64,000 bases of DNA from Goodfellowiella coeruleoviolacea (GTDB taxonomy: Bacteria > Actinomycetota > Actinomycetes > Mycobacteriales > Pseudonocardiaceae), in NCBI RefSeq assembly GCF_024171785.1, contig NZ_JAMTCK010000018.1, forward strand, positions 62,001 through 126,000, in the 5' to 3' direction. Positions 9,382 to 18,915 of this stretch are shown here, piece by piece. Both the position numbers and the translations under genes were made by a program. The number at the start of each line of letters is the position of its first letter. Within the stretch, counting starts at the first letter, position 1. The notes under the pieces are model-generated. The model did not search any database, was not told where the DNA came from, and worked only from the letters and a program-made list of their open reading frames with translations.

Positions 9382-10578
9382 TCAGTCGGCCGGCGCCCAC
9401 CCGGTCCGCGCGGCCCACTGCTCCGCCCTGGGCAGCCACTCGTCGAACCAGGGCTTCTTGGCCTCGGTGTAGTGCGCCGTGGTGTCGTCCCCGGCGTGGA
9501 CCCGCGCCAACTCGGTCTTCAACCGCTGGTAGTCGGCTCGCGCCCGCGGTTCGGCGCGCAGCCAGTCGCGGAACAGCAGTGCCGAGCGCCACCCGGGACT
9601 GCCCTGCACCCGCACGTGCAGGTTCACCCGCCGGCCGGGGTCGGCACCGCAGTGCAGCCGCTTGCGCCAGTGCTCCGGGTCCGGGTCGATGGCCTGCGGG
9701 TCGTCCCGGTCCAGCTCCGGCACCAGCGGAAAGCCCGCCTCGGCCAGCGGCTCGGCCAGCGCGTCCGCCTCGGCCAGGCTGGCCACGGTCAGCTGCAGGT
9801 CGATCACGTCCTTGGCGGCCAGCCCCGGCACGGACGTGGAGCCCACGTGGTCGACGCGCAGTCCCGAGGGCCCGGCCGCGGCGCGCACCCGGGCGGCCAG
9901 CCGCCGCGCCTGCTCGGGCCAGGTGGGGTCGGCGGTCACCACCCGCGGCGGTGTCGGCGTGTACCGGCGCAGCCGGACGTTGGCCTCGTAGGGCACCAGC
10001 CGGTCCACCCACAGCGCGTCCACCTCGGCGAGCACCTGGTCGATCGAGCCGCTGTTGTCCAGCCACACGTCCGCCACGGCCCGCCGTCGCGCGTCGTCGG
10101 CCTGGGCGGCGATCCGCGCCCTGGCGTCCTGCTCGGTGCTGCCGCGCAGCGCGGTCAGCCGGCTGACCCGCAGTTCGGTGTCGGCGTGCACGACCACGAC
10201 CAGGTGGTAGGCGGGCGCCAGGTCGTTCTCCACCAGCAGCGGCACATCGTGCACGACGATCGCGTCCGGTGGCGCGGCGGCGATCAGCTCCTGGGCCCGC
10301 GCGCCGACCCTGGGGTGCACGATCGCGTTGAGCGTTGCCCTGGCCGCGTCGTCGGCGAACACCCGGGCGGCCAGGGCGGGCCGGTCCAGCCCGCCGTCGG
10401 CGGTGAGCACGTCCGCGCCGAACGCGGCCACGATCTCGGCCAGCCCGTCAGTGCCCGGCTCGACCACCTCGCGAGCCAGCTGGTCGGCGTCCACCAGCAC
10501 GGCACCGTGCTCGACCAGTCGCCGCGCCACCGTTGACTTGCCCGACCCGATGCCACCCGTGAGCCCCACTCGCAACAT
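9382..10578 (-). CDS. coaE: Dephospho-CoA kinase with C-terminal GrpB (UPF0157) domain
   Basis: A 398-residue bifunctional-looking protein. Residues 1-200 are dephospho-CoA kinase, the last step of coenzyme A synthesis: P-loop [12 protein letters not shown] at 4-15, [11 protein letters not shown], and the lid region with DNDLAP-like [10 protein letters not shown]. Residues about 215-395 are a GrpB/UPF0157 domain with [20 protein letters not shown] and HYTEAKKPW, a nucleotidyltransferase-like fold of unknown role. This CoaE-GrpB fusion is the usual actinobacterial architecture. I chose ATG 10578, where the kinase fold begins, over a start 10 codons upstream. It sits between uvrB and rpsA, as in mycobacteria. 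Confidence 0.95.
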   Translation of the reverse strand: MLRVGLTGGIGSGKSTVARRLVEHGAVLVDADQLAREVVEPGTDGLAEIVAAFGADVLTADGGLDRPALAARVFADDAARATLNAIVHPRVGARAQELIAAAPPDAIVVHDVPLLVENDLAPAYHLVVVVHADTELRVSRLTALRGSTEQDARARIAAQADDARRRAVADVWLDNSGSIDQVLAEVDALWVDRLVPYEANVRLRRYTPTPPRVVTADPTWPEQARRLAARVRAAAGPSGLRVDHVGSTSVPGLAAKDVIDLQLTVASLAEADALAEPLAEAGFPLVPELDRDDPQAIDPDPEHWRKRLHCGADPGRRVNLHVRVQGSPGWRSALLFRDWLRAEPRARADYQRLKTELARVHAGDDTTAHYTEAKKPWFDEWLPRAEQWAARTGWAPAD

Positions 10579-10833
10579 GCGGGCAGTCTGCCGCATCCGC
10601 CGCGCCACCAGGGCCGCCCGTCCGCGATCCGCGCCCCGACCACCGCGCCCCGATCACCACGGCCCGATCACCACGGCCCGGACCGGACCGGCTCAGCGCC
10701 GCTCTGCCGCCGCCCGCGGTCCCGCCGGTCGGATCCGTCCGCGCCCGGGCCGGCAGCGCCGCAGCACGGGTGTGAGCGCCGGCGGCGTGCCCGTGCGCGG
10801 GACCCGCACCGGTCACCCGGTCACCGGGCCGGC

Positions 10834-11457
10834 TCAGAGCTTGGGGGTGAGGGCGTGCTGGGCCAGCTTGACCAGCACGCCGGTCATCCGGTCGTCCGGT
10901 ACCAGACCCTTCTTCACGGTGACCAGGTAGGAGGTCTTGCCGAGGGTGCCGATCAGGGTCTGGGTGCCGCTGGCCGAGAGCAGCATCCCGGTCTGGTTGC
11001 CCACCTTGGTCTCGGTGACCGCGGCCCCGTCGGCGCGTTCGGCGTCCAGGCTGATCTGGTACCGCTCCTGCGCGGTGGCGGCGTCGGCGTAGGTGGCCAG
11101 GCCGATGAGCACGGCCGCCTCGGTGAGCCCCTGCCCGTCCGGGATGCCGAAGTAGCAGTCCAGCTTGGCGGTGCGGCCGATCTTGGGTTCGGGGATGCCG
11201 ATGATGTGCGTGGCCGACCCGGGCAGCTGCTGGCCGACCGCCTCGTCGACCGCCTCGGGGTCGGCCACGTCGGCGCAGTCGTCGCTGAGCGGACGATCGG
11301 TCATGGTCGGTGTGCGCGACAGCGATGTCGGCGCGGTGATCGTGGGAATGGGCGGGGACTCGGCAGCCACTTCCGACGCCCCACACGCCGCGAGCGCGGG
11401 CACCAGCCCGAGCGCGCCCAACAGGACCAGTGAACTTACCCGCCATCCACCCTTCAC
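10834..11457 (-). CDS. Hypothetical secreted lipoprotein (DUF3558-like)
   Basis: About 207 residues with a lipoprotein signal: basic start KGGWR, hydrophobic core and the lipobox LAAC. A Ser/Thr/Pro-rich linker follows, then a folded domain with two cysteines (DDCADVAD and LDCYFGI). The arrangement resembles DUF3558-type actinobacterial lipoproteins, which is a tentative family call. The start is uncertain among GTG 11463, 11460 and 11457; none has a convincing ribosome binding site. It lies 255 bases upstream of coaE on the same strand, so it probably has its own transcript. Role unknown. Confidence 0.7.
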   Translation of the reverse strand: MKGGWRVSSLVLLGALGLVPALAACGASEVAAESPPIPTITAPTSLSRTPTMTDRPLSDDCADVADPEAVDEAVGQQLPGSATHIIGIPEPKIGRTAKLDCYFGIPDGQGLTEAAVLIGLATYADAATAQERYQISLDAERADGAAVTETKVGNQTGMLLSASGTQTLIGTLGKTSYLVTVKKGLVPDDRMTGVLVKLAQHALTPKL

Positions 11458-11528
11458 GACCACCGAACCGTAGTGGGCCGGGCCCGCCCGCGCCAGCGGA
11501 GAGCACCCCACCGCGACAGGTCAACACG

Positions 11529-11568
11529 ACCGAGGGCCCCGCACCACGGTGGGTGCGGGGCCCTCGGT
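11529..11568 (-). terminator. Strong stem-loop terminator downstream of rpsA
   Basis: A perfect 17-base-pair stem: ACCGAGGGCCCCGCACC (11529-11545) pairs with GGTGCGGGGCCCTCGGT (11552-11568) around a 6-base loop. It begins 41 bases after the rpsA stop. There is no long U run, as usual for GC-rich actinobacteria. The symmetric stem could work in both directions. Confidence 0.85.
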
Positions 11569-11608
11569 TCAGCTGCTACGGAGCCGGGTGGTCCGTGCCG
11601 CAGGTGGC

Positions 11609-13090
11609 TCAGGCGCCGCCGGACAGCTTCTCGCGGAGCGCCGCGAGCTGCTCGTCGCTGGCCAGCGTGCCACCGGAGGTGGTGCTGGTGCTGGCGGCGG
11701 GAGCCTCACCACCGGAGGAGTAGTTGGTCTCCCCGGCGGCCTCGGCCTCGGCCTCGGCGGCCTTGGCAACCTGCTTCATGTGCTGCTCGTAGCGGGCGTG
11801 GGCCTCGGCGTACTGCCGCTCCCACTCCTCGCGCTGCTTCTCGTACCCCTCCTGCCACTCCTGGGTCTCCGGGTCGAAGCCCTCGGGGTAGATGTAGTTG
11901 CCCTGCTCGTCGTACTCGGCCGCCATCCCGTACTGGGTCGGGTCGAAGTCCGAGTCCGGCGTGAAGCCCTCGTTGGCCTGCTTGAGGGACAGCGAGATGC
12001 GCCGCCGGTCCAGGTCGATGTCGATGACCTTGACCATGACCTCGTCGCCGACCTGGACGACCTGCTCGGGGATCTCCACGTGCCGCTCGGCCAGCTCGGA
12101 GATGTGCACCAGGCCCTCGATGCCCTCGTCGACGCGGACGAACGCGCCGAACGGAACGAGCTTGGTGACCTTGCCGGGCACGATCTGGCCGATCGCGTGG
12201 GTCCGGGCGAACTGGCGCCACGGGTCTTCCTGGGTCGCCTTGAGCGAGAGCGAGACCCGCTCGCGCTCCATGTCGACGTCGAGGACCTCGACGGTGACCT
12301 CCTGGCCGACCTCGACGACCTCGCTCGGGTGGTCGATGTGCTTCCAGGACAGCTCCGAGACGTGCACCAGACCGTCCACGCCGCCGAGGTCGACGAACGC
12401 ACCGAAGTTGACGATCGAGGACACGACGCCCTTGCGGACCTGGCCCTTCTGCAGCTGGTTGAGGAACTCGCTGCGCACCTCGGACTGGGTCTGCTCCAGC
12501 CAGGCGCGGCGGGACAGGACCACGTTGTTGCGGTTCTTGTCCAGCTCGATGATCTTGGCTTCCAGCTCGCGGCCCACGTACGGCTGCAGGTCGCGGACCC
12601 TGCGCATCTCCACCAGGGAGGCGGGCAGGAAGCCCCGCAGACCGATGTCGAGGATCAGGCCACCCTTGACCACCTCGATGACGGTGCCCCTGACCGGCTC
12701 GTCCTTCTCCTTCAGGGCCTCGATGGTGCCCCAGGCCCGCTCGTACTGGGCCCGCTTCTTGGACAGGATGAGCCGACCTTCTTTGTCCTCCTTCTGGAGG
12801 ACCAGGGCCTCGACCTCGTCACCGACGCTGACCACCTCGGCCGGGTCGACGTCGTGCTTGATCGACAGCTCACGCGAGGGGATGACTCCCTCGGTCTTGT
12901 AACCGATGTCGAGAAGCACCTCGTCGCGGTCGACCTTGACGATGGTGCCTTCAACAATGTCGCCGTCGTTGAAGTACTTGATGGTCTTGTCGACGGCGGC
13001 GAGGAAGTCCTCCTCCGTCCCGACGTCGTTGATAGCGACCTGCTGCTTCGGCGCGGTGCCAGCCGGGACAGTGGTGGTGTCGGTGGACAT
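11609..13090 (-). CDS. rpsA: 30S ribosomal protein S1
   Basis: A 493-residue ribosomal protein S1 with four consecutive S1 RNA-binding repeats. The repeats begin around DIVEGTIVKVDRDEVLLDIG, PVRGTVIEVVKGGLILDIG, GQVRKGVVSSIVNFGAFVDL and GQIVPGKVTKLVPFGAFVRV. An acidic, low-complexity C-terminal tail rich in Glu, Ala and Ser follows. S1 helps the 30S subunit bind mRNA. ATG 13090 (MSTDTT) is chosen over an upstream ATG at 13135 because the conserved N-terminus starts there, with GGAG about 10 bases upstream. A strong terminator follows the gene. Confidence 0.97.
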   Translation of the reverse strand: MSTDTTTVPAGTAPKQQVAINDVGTEEDFLAAVDKTIKYFNDGDIVEGTIVKVDRDEVLLDIGYKTEGVIPSRELSIKHDVDPAEVVSVGDEVEALVLQKEDKEGRLILSKKRAQYERAWGTIEALKEKDEPVRGTVIEVVKGGLILDIGLRGFLPASLVEMRRVRDLQPYVGRELEAKIIELDKNRNNVVLSRRAWLEQTQSEVRSEFLNQLQKGQVRKGVVSSIVNFGAFVDLGGVDGLVHVSELSWKHIDHPSEVVEVGQEVTVEVLDVDMERERVSLSLKATQEDPWRQFARTHAIGQIVPGKVTKLVPFGAFVRVDEGIEGLVHISELAERHVEIPEQVVQVGDEVMVKVIDIDLDRRRISLSLKQANEGFTPDSDFDPTQYGMAAEYDEQGNYIYPEGFDPETQEWQEGYEKQREEWERQYAEAHARYEQHMKQVAKAAEAEAEAAGETNYSSGGEAPAASTSTTSGGTLASDEQLAALREKLSGGA

Positions 13091-13317
13091 TAGGTGGGTT
13101 GCTCCGGTACGGATTGGGGTCGTTGGCCTACTCATTGTTCACGCTGCGGGTCGGTTTCGCCGCGAACTGTAGGCGCCCCTGTCGGGCGACACCACCTTCA
13201 CACGGTGAGCGAGGCTCGGGATCCCGGTTGGGACCACGGGCAGCGCAAACCCACTGCGCGGCCGGTATCGTACGCGGTTACGGGACAACCGGGCAAACCC
13301 GGACCCCGGAAGGAGTA

Positions 13318-14244
13318 ATGGTGACCCGCGAGCCCGGTTTGGATACCCCTTTCGTGACCGATGCCACTAGCCCCGACCAGCGCTCTGACCAGGCGAAACA
13401 GTCCGACGACGCAGGTGGTGACCGGCACGCGGCCGCGGAGCGGGCACTGGGCACCACAGGTGTGGTGAAACGGCCGGTCGGGCCGGGCGAGTCCCGGTCG
13501 GCCAGCCGCGCGTGGTGGGACGCGGACGCCGACGACTACCAGGCCGAGCACGGCGCGTTCCTGGGCGCGGCGGACTTCGTCTGGTGCCCGGAGGGGCTGC
13601 GCGAGGCCGAGGTGGGGCTGCTCGGCGAGGTCGCCGGCGCCAGCGTGCTGGAGGTGGGCTGCGGCGCGGCCCCGTGCGCCCGGTGGCTGTGCGCGCAGGG
13701 AGCCAGGGCGGTCGGCCTGGACCTGTCCGCCGGCATGCTCAGGCACGCCGTGGCCGACAACCGGCGGACCGGGATCGCCGTGCCGCTGGTGCAGGCCAGC
13801 GCGGACCAGCTGCCCTTTGCCGACGCCTGCTTCGACCTGGCCTGCTCCGCCTTTGGCGCGGTGCCGTTCGTGGCCGACGTGACCGCGCTGCTGCGCGAGG
13901 TGGCCCGGGTGCTGCGGCCCGGTGGGCGCTGGGTGTTCGCGGTGACCCACCCGATCCGCTGGATCTTCCCGGACGACCCTGGCCCGGACGGGCTGCGCGC
14001 CACGCTGCCCTACTTCGACCGCACGCCCTACGTCGAGGTCGACGAGCAGGGCGTGGCCACCTACGTGGAGCACCACCGGACCCTGGGCGACTACGTCCGC
14101 GCAATTCACTCAGCCGGGCTAACCCTGGTGGACCTGATCGAGCCGGAGTGGCCCGAGGGGCACACCCGGGAGTGGGGGCAGTGGAGCCCGCTGCGGGGCG
14201 CCCTGTTCCCGGGCACCGCGATCTTCAGCTGCCGCAAGAACTAG
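13318..14244 (+). CDS. Class I SAM-dependent methyltransferase
   Basis: A 308-residue enzyme starting at ATG with AAGGAG 5 bases upstream. The first 60 residues are hydrophilic and probably disordered. The Rossmann methyltransferase core follows: motif I VLEVGCGAAPCARWL, VGLDLSAGMLRHA, and the post-motif FDLACSAFGAVPFV with LLREVARVLRPGGRW. It resembles methyltransferase type 11 proteins that sit divergently from rpsA in many actinomycetes. The acceptor substrate is not identifiable. Confidence 0.9.
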   Translation: MVTREPGLDTPFVTDATSPDQRSDQAKQSDDAGGDRHAAAERALGTTGVVKRPVGPGESRSASRAWWDADADDYQAEHGAFLGAADFVWCPEGLREAEVGLLGEVAGASVLEVGCGAAPCARWLCAQGARAVGLDLSAGMLRHAVADNRRTGIAVPLVQASADQLPFADACFDLACSAFGAVPFVADVTALLREVARVLRPGGRWVFAVTHPIRWIFPDDPGPDGLRATLPYFDRTPYVEVDEQGVATYVEHHRTLGDYVRAIHSAGLTLVDLIEPEWPEGHTREWGQWSPLRGALFPGTAIFSCRKN

Positions 14245-14361
14245 CGCCGCTCTCCCCCACGCGGGTGACCGGTCGGGCGGCGCCCCTCACCCGGTCCGGT
14301 GACCAGCCGTGCCGGCACTAGCGTGGGTGCCGGCGGGCAGGCGGAGTGACAGGAGGCACCC

Positions 14362-15294
14362 ATGGCCGTGGGCCGGGATCTGGTGCAGGCGCAGTCGGCG
14401 CGGTTCGCGGCGCTGGATCCGCTGCTGCCGCCGGCCGCCGACCCGCCGGAGGGCCAGGTGCTCACCGCCGCGCTGCCGGACGGCCGGCGGGTGGCCGGCG
14501 TGGTGGTGCGGCAGCACTACGGCCGCACGGCCCTGGCCAGCCTGTGGTCGGCCGAGGAGACCTGGGAACTCACCCCGCTGCTCGGCGGCTCCGGCGGCAC
14601 CGGGATGAGCGCGCTGCTCAGCGCGTGGCGCCAGTGGCTGGACCGGGTGGCCGACCCGGGCGGGGACTCGGCCTGCGTGGTGACCTGGCCCAGCCGGGAC
14701 GCCGAGGCCACCAGGGCGCTGCTGGACCACGGTCTGGTGCCGCTGTCCGCGGTGGCGGTGCGGCGCGCCGTGCCCGGTCCGGACCTGCCCCCGCCCGCCA
14801 CGGTGACGGTGCGCCGGGCCGCGCCGGCGGACCTGGACACGGTGCTGCGGTTGGCCATGGCCGAACTGGAGTACTCCGCCCTGGTCGGCCCGACCGTGGT
14901 GCGGCCGAACGCGGTCAGCCTCAAGCGCGCCGCGCTGCGGGAGCGGCTGGTCTCGGGCGGCCTGGTCTGGCTGGCCGAGCAGGACGGGATCGCGGTCGGG
15001 CTGGCCGAGTGCGCGCTGACCAGTTCCGAACCCGGCTCGTGGACCTCGGGCCGGCTGCCGCTCGGCCGGTGGGGTTATGTCAACTGCCTGTCGGTGCTGC
15101 CCGCCGCGCGCGGCACCGGCGTCGGCCAGCAGCTGATGGCGCTGGTGCACCACGAGCTGTCCCGGCTGGGGGTGGTGGGCACCTACCTGTACTACAACCC
15201 GCCCAACCCGCTGTCCTCGGTGTTCTGGCTGCGCCAGGGCTACCGTCCGCTGTGGACGGTGTGGGAGGTCCGGCCGGCCGGCGCGCTGCGCTGA
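14362..15294 (+). CDS. GNAT family N-acetyltransferase
   Basis: A 310-residue protein with GGAGG 8 bases before ATG. The C-terminal half is a GNAT domain: acetyl-CoA binding loop VLPAARGTGVGQQLMALV, then YLYYNPPNPLSSVFWLRQGY, the usual final strand and helix. The first 140 residues look like a degenerate N-terminal GNAT-like domain (WSAEETWELTPLLGG), so the protein may be a tandem GNAT. Substrate unknown. A 15-base palindrome lies immediately downstream. Confidence 0.85.
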   Translation: MAVGRDLVQAQSARFAALDPLLPPAADPPEGQVLTAALPDGRRVAGVVVRQHYGRTALASLWSAEETWELTPLLGGSGGTGMSALLSAWRQWLDRVADPGGDSACVVTWPSRDAEATRALLDHGLVPLSAVAVRRAVPGPDLPPPATVTVRRAAPADLDTVLRLAMAELEYSALVGPTVVRPNAVSLKRAALRERLVSGGLVWLAEQDGIAVGLAECALTSSEPGSWTSGRLPLGRWGYVNCLSVLPAARGTGVGQQLMALVHHELSRLGVVGTYLYYNPPNPLSSVFWLRQGYRPLWTVWEVRPAGALR

Positions 15295-15303
15295 CCCCTT
15301 CGA

Positions 15304-15318
15304 GGTCCACAGTGGACC
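15304..15318. repeat. 15-base perfect palindrome, copy 1
   Basis: GGTCCACAGTGGACC, ten bases after the GNAT gene stop. Its exact reverse complement occurs at 18036-18050, and looser forms are at 22273 and 42511. A single-base centre makes it a poor RNA hairpin, so a protein-binding or genome-structural motif is more likely. Confidence 0.6.
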
Positions 15319-15415
15319 ACCAGGGGCGGGGTCGGTTTCCCGGCCGGTCCGGTTAGTTCGCCTGGTGTCCGGGTAGTCCGGGAAGCAGGTGCTCTCGGAC
15401 ACACCGGAGGTTGTG

Positions 15416-17560
15416 ATGACCACGCCGTCTCCTCGGCCCGACAACGCGGGCCCTGATCGGGACGACCCCAAGGACCAGCAGCTGGAACCGGCACGGGTGG
15501 ACCTGACCGACACCCGGTTGACCACCCAGCAGGGTGTGCGGGTGGACCACACCGACGACTCGGTGACCGTGGGCGAGCGCGGTCCCACGCTGTTGGAGGA
15601 CTTCCACGCCAGGGAGAAGATCACCCACTTCGACCACGAGCGGATCCCGGAGCGGGTGGTGCACGCCCGGGGTGCCGGCGCCTACGGGCACTTCCAGCCC
15701 TACGACGACTGGCTGGCCGAGTACACCGCGGCGCGGTTCCTCACCGACCCGGCCAGGCGCACCCCGGTGTTCGTCCGGTTCTCCACCGTGGCCGGCTCGC
15801 GCGGCTCCGCCGACACCGTGCGCGACGTCCGCGGCTTCGCCACCAAGTTCTACACCGACGAGGGCAACTACGACCTGGTCGGCAACAACATGCCGGTGTT
15901 CTTCATCCAGGACGGCATCAAGTTCCCCGACTTCGTGCACGCCGTCAAACCCGAGCCGCACAACGAGATCCCCCAGGCGCAGTCCGCGCACGACACGCTG
16001 TGGGACTTCGTGGCCATGCAGCCCGAGACGATGCACATGATGATGTGGCTGATGTCCGACCGGGCGCTGCCGCGCAGCTACCGGATGATGCAGGGCTTCG
16101 GCGTGCACACCTTCCGGCTGGTCAACGCGCGCGGCCAGGGGACGTTCGTGAAGTTCCACTGGAAGCCGCTGCTCGGGGTGCACTCGCTGGTGTGGGACGA
16201 GACCCAGAAGATCGCCGGCAAGGACCCCGACTACAACCGGCGCGACCTGTGGGAGGCCATCGAGAGCGGCCAGTACCCCGAGTACGAGCTGGGCGTGCAG
16301 CTGGTGCCCGAGTCCGACGAGTTCGCCTTCGACTTCGACCTGCTGGACGCCACGAAGATCATCCCCGAGGAGCAGGTCCCGGTGCGCCCGGTGGGCCGGA
16401 TGACGCTGACCCGCAACCCGGACAACTTCTTCGCCGAGACCGAACAGGTCGCCTTCCACACGGCCAACGTGGTGCCCGGCATCGACTTCACCAACGATCC
16501 GCTGCTGCAGGCCAGGAACTTCTCCTACCTGGACACCCAGCTGATCCGGCTGGGCGGGCCGAACTTCGCGCAGATCCCGGTCAACCGGCCGGTCGCCCCG
16601 GTCACCAACAACCAGCGCGACGGCTACCACCAGCACGCCATCCACCAGGGCCGCACCAGCTACGTCAAGAACAGCCTCGGTGGCGGCTGCCCGGCGGCCA
16701 CCGGCGAGTTCCCCGAGGTCTTCTCCCACTACCAGGAGAAGGTCGAGGGGCACAAGATCCGCAGGCGCAGCGAGAGCTTCAAGGACCACTACAGCCAGGC
16801 CACGCTGTTCTGGAACAGCATGGCCGACGTCGAGCGCGACCACATCGTGGCCGCGTTCCGCTTCGAGCTGGGCAAGGTGGGCGAGCGTGCCGTCCGGCAG
16901 GCCGTGGTCGAGCACCTCAACCAGGTGGACCACGAGCTGGCCACCCGGGTGGCCGCCGGCATCGGCGTGCCCGCCCCCGACCAGCCGGCCCGGCCCAACC
17001 ACGGCCGCAGCTCCCCCGCGCTCAGCCAGCTCAACACCGCGATGGACAGCGTGCTCAGCCGCAAGGTGGCCGTCCTGGTCGCGGACGGTGTGGACGGCAC
17101 GGCGGCGCGCAAGGTGGTGGACGCGCTGCGCGGCCACGGGGCCGTGCCCGAGGTGCTGGCCCCCACCGACGGCCAGGTGCGGTCGGCCACGGGCGAGGAC
17201 CTGATGGCCGACCGGGCGATCAACACCATGGCCTCGGTGCTCTACGACGGTGTGGTGGTGGCCGGCGGCGCGGAGAGCGTGCAGGCGCTGGCCGCGGACG
17301 GGTACGCCGTGCACTTCGTCGCCGAGGCGGTCAAGCACGCCAAGCCGGTCGCCGCCCTGGACGCGGGGGTGGACCTGCTCACCACCGCCGGGGTGCGCGG
17401 GGTGGACCTGGCCGCCGGCGACGGGGTGCTCACCTGCGACCAGGGCGTGGTCACCGCGCGCACGAACGGGGTGGTGCCCCCGGACTTCGTGACCGAGCTG
17501 GTCAGCGCGCTGGCCAGGCACCGGGCCTGGGAGCGGGACACGGCCGCTATTCCCGCGTGA
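15416..17560 (+). CDS. katE: Large-subunit (HPII type) catalase
   Basis: A 714-residue clade II monofunctional heme catalase, decomposing hydrogen peroxide in the cytoplasm. Catalytic His83 lies in [11 protein letters not shown], the distal region is [15 protein letters not shown], the Asn motif is VGNNMPVFF, and the heme-ligand Tyr371 lies in [10 protein letters not shown]-terminal DJ-1/PfpI-like domain (from about residue 550, [12 protein letters not shown] onward) is diagnostic of the HPII class. GGAGG lies 5 bases before ATG 15416. The 3' end overlaps the convergent kinase gene by 14 bases. Confidence 0.96.
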   Translation: MTTPSPRPDNAGPDRDDPKDQQLEPARVDLTDTRLTTQQGVRVDHTDDSVTVGERGPTLLEDFHAREKITHFDHERIPERVVHARGAGAYGHFQPYDDWLAEYTAARFLTDPARRTPVFVRFSTVAGSRGSADTVRDVRGFATKFYTDEGNYDLVGNNMPVFFIQDGIKFPDFVHAVKPEPHNEIPQAQSAHDTLWDFVAMQPETMHMMMWLMSDRALPRSYRMMQGFGVHTFRLVNARGQGTFVKFHWKPLLGVHSLVWDETQKIAGKDPDYNRRDLWEAIESGQYPEYELGVQLVPESDEFAFDFDLLDATKIIPEEQVPVRPVGRMTLTRNPDNFFAETEQVAFHTANVVPGIDFTNDPLLQARNFSYLDTQLIRLGGPNFAQIPVNRPVAPVTNNQRDGYHQHAIHQGRTSYVKNSLGGGCPAATGEFPEVFSHYQEKVEGHKIRRRSESFKDHYSQATLFWNSMADVERDHIVAAFRFELGKVGERAVRQAVVEHLNQVDHELATRVAAGIGVPAPDQPARPNHGRSSPALSQLNTAMDSVLSRKVAVLVADGVDGTAARKVVDALRGHGAVPEVLAPTDGQVRSATGEDLMADRAINTMASVLYDGVVVAGGAESVQALAADGYAVHFVAEAVKHAKPVAALDAGVDLLTTAGVRGVDLAAGDGVLTCDQGVVTARTNGVVPPDFVTELVSALARHRAWERDTAAIPA

Positions 17561-18239
17561 GTCCGGTGCCCGCGAGGGCCCGCACCGGGCCGGCCAGCCA
17601 GGCGTTCACCTGGCGCTGGCCGGACAGCCGGACCACGGTCAGCCCGTCGGTGTTCAGCCCGTCGGTGTTCGGCCCATCGGTGTTCGACGGGTCGGTGTTC
17701 GACGGCTGAGCGGGCTGGCTCGCCAGCACCGCCGCCATCCGCTGCGCCATCCGGGCGTGCCCGCGCCACGCCCACCGGATGATGTGGTCGGGATCGGTGA
17801 ACACGGTGCGCAGCGGTGGCTCCCGGTTGCCGTTCCACAGCTCCTCGCGCAGGGCCCAGCGGCGCAGCGTGCGGACCACCACCCGGCGCATCACCAGCGA
17901 CCGCGGGTGGTCCAGCCACACCAGGGTGTCGGCGCGGTCCAGCAGCAGCCGCCGCACCTGCCCGTGCTGCCACTCGGTCACCCAGCCCGGGTCCTCGGTC
18001 AGGCGGGTGACGTCGGCGACGAACTCCGGCCTGGGGGTCCACTGTGGACCGTGGTGCAGCGCGTCGAGTTCGATCCGGCGCAGGTCGAGCCTGTCGGCGA
18101 GCACCGTGGCCAGGGTTGTCTTCCCGGAACCGGCCACGCCGGCGACGAGCACCCGGCGCGGCCGGGCGGGAAGGGGATCGGAGGGGCCGAGCAGTAGCAC
18201 TGGATCAAGACTAGTGGTGCCACCAACCGGTTTCGCCAC
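17547..18239 (-). CDS. Small P-loop kinase (adenylate kinase/FlaR-like)
   Basis: About 230 residues with a Walker A motif GVAGSGKTT near residue 35, then DLRRIELDALHHGPQWT and a lid-like Arg-rich region (VMRRVVVRTLRRW), as in the topology-modulation/FlaR-like group of P-loop kinases. Substrate unknown. Near the C-terminus an Asn-Thr-Asp-Gly-type pentapeptide repeat is encoded by a 15-base tandem repeat. GTG 18239 lacks a clear ribosome binding site, so the true start may be a GTG 13 codons inside. It follows the YesL-like gene by 19 bases and may end the sugar-transporter transcript. Confidence 0.7.
   Translation of the reverse strand: MAKPVGGTTSLDPVLLLGPSDPLPARPRRVLVAGVAGSGKTTLATVLADRLDLRRIELDALHHGPQWTPRPEFVADVTRLTEDPGWVTEWQHGQVRRLLLDRADTLVWLDHPRSLVMRRVVVRTLRRWALREELWNGNREPPLRTVFTDPDHIIRWAWRGHARMAQRMAAVLASQPAQPSNTDPSNTDGPNTDGLNTDGLTVVRLSGQRQVNAWLAGPVRALAGTGLTRE
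17641..17700 (-). repeat. In-frame 15-base tandem repeat, four units
   Basis: Four consecutive units on the plus strand: AGCCCGTCGGTGTTC twice (identical), then GGCCCATCGGTGTTC and GACGGGTCGGTGTTC, with a partial fifth unit. On the minus strand this encodes four pentapeptides of the form (P/G/L)-(S/N)-N-T-D inside the P-loop kinase gene. Because the unit is a multiple of three, copy changes keep the frame. Confidence 0.9.
18036..18050. repeat. 15-base perfect palindrome, copy 2
   Basis: GGTCCACTGTGGACC, the exact reverse complement of the copy at 15304-15318. This copy lies inside the coding region of the P-loop kinase gene. Confidence 0.6.
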
Positions 18240-18258
18240 CGCGGCCGGCGAGCGCCGT

Positions 18259-18909
18259 TCAGTCGGTCCCGGCCGTAGCGGGCGTGGCGCTGGCGGTGGT
18301 GGCCGTGGCGGCCAGTGCGAGCGGGCCGCTGATCACCGCCGCCAGCGGCGGCAGCGTCCACACCAGCACCGCCGCCGTCACCAGCGCGGCGGCCAGCAGC
18401 AGCCGGCGTCCGGGCCGCTCCCGCCAGCCCGCCAGTTCGGCCAGGCCGGCCGCGCGCCAGCCCGTCCCGTCGGTCCCGGCCCGCGCGGCCACGCCGAGCA
18501 GCAGCGCGCCGCCGGCCGCCACGGCCGCGGCCACCGCCAGCCGCAGCACCGGTCCGCCGGGCAGGCGGGTGGTCAGCAGCGTCAGGTCGGCCAGCAGCAC
18601 CAGTGCGGCCAGCGCGCACCCCAGTCCCGCGCCGAGTTCAGCCGAGGGGGCGGTGCGCAGCCGGTTCCACAGCGCGGTCCGGAACGCCGCGGCCACGGAC
18701 GTGCCGGCGCCGGCGCGGCGGTCCGCCAGCACCGCGCAGGCGGCGGCGAAAGCGGTGGGCGCGGTCAGCACGGGCACCGCGGCCACCACCACCAGCAGCC
18801 CCAGCAGCAGGCAGTCGGCCAGTTCCTCGGTGCGGTCGTGCCAGCGCCGACCCGTGGCCGCCGCGCGCGCGGAGCGCCTGCTGGCCGTCCCCACCCGGTG
18901 CTGTCGCAC
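18259..18909 (-). CDS. YesL/DUF624-like membrane protein of the sugar transport operon
   Basis: A 216-residue protein with about five hydrophobic segments, including LLLGLLVVVAAVPVLTAP, LGCALAALVLLADL and two further C-terminal helices. The first helix followed by TAPTAFAAACAVL resembles YesL (DUF624) proteins, which often accompany CUT1 sugar ABC importers. It starts at GTG, 6 bases after the upstream permease stop, so it is clearly in that operon. Its biochemical role is not established; the family assignment rests on pattern and position. Confidence 0.65.
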   Translation of the reverse strand: MRQHRVGTASRRSARAAATGRRWHDRTEELADCLLLGLLVVVAAVPVLTAPTAFAAACAVLADRRAGAGTSVAAAFRTALWNRLRTAPSAELGAGLGCALAALVLLADLTLLTTRLPGGPVLRLAVAAAVAAGGALLLGVAARAGTDGTGWRAAGLAELAGWRERPGRRLLLAAALVTAAVLVWTLPPLAAVISGPLALAATATTASATPATAGTD

Positions 18910-18915
18910 GTCGGC

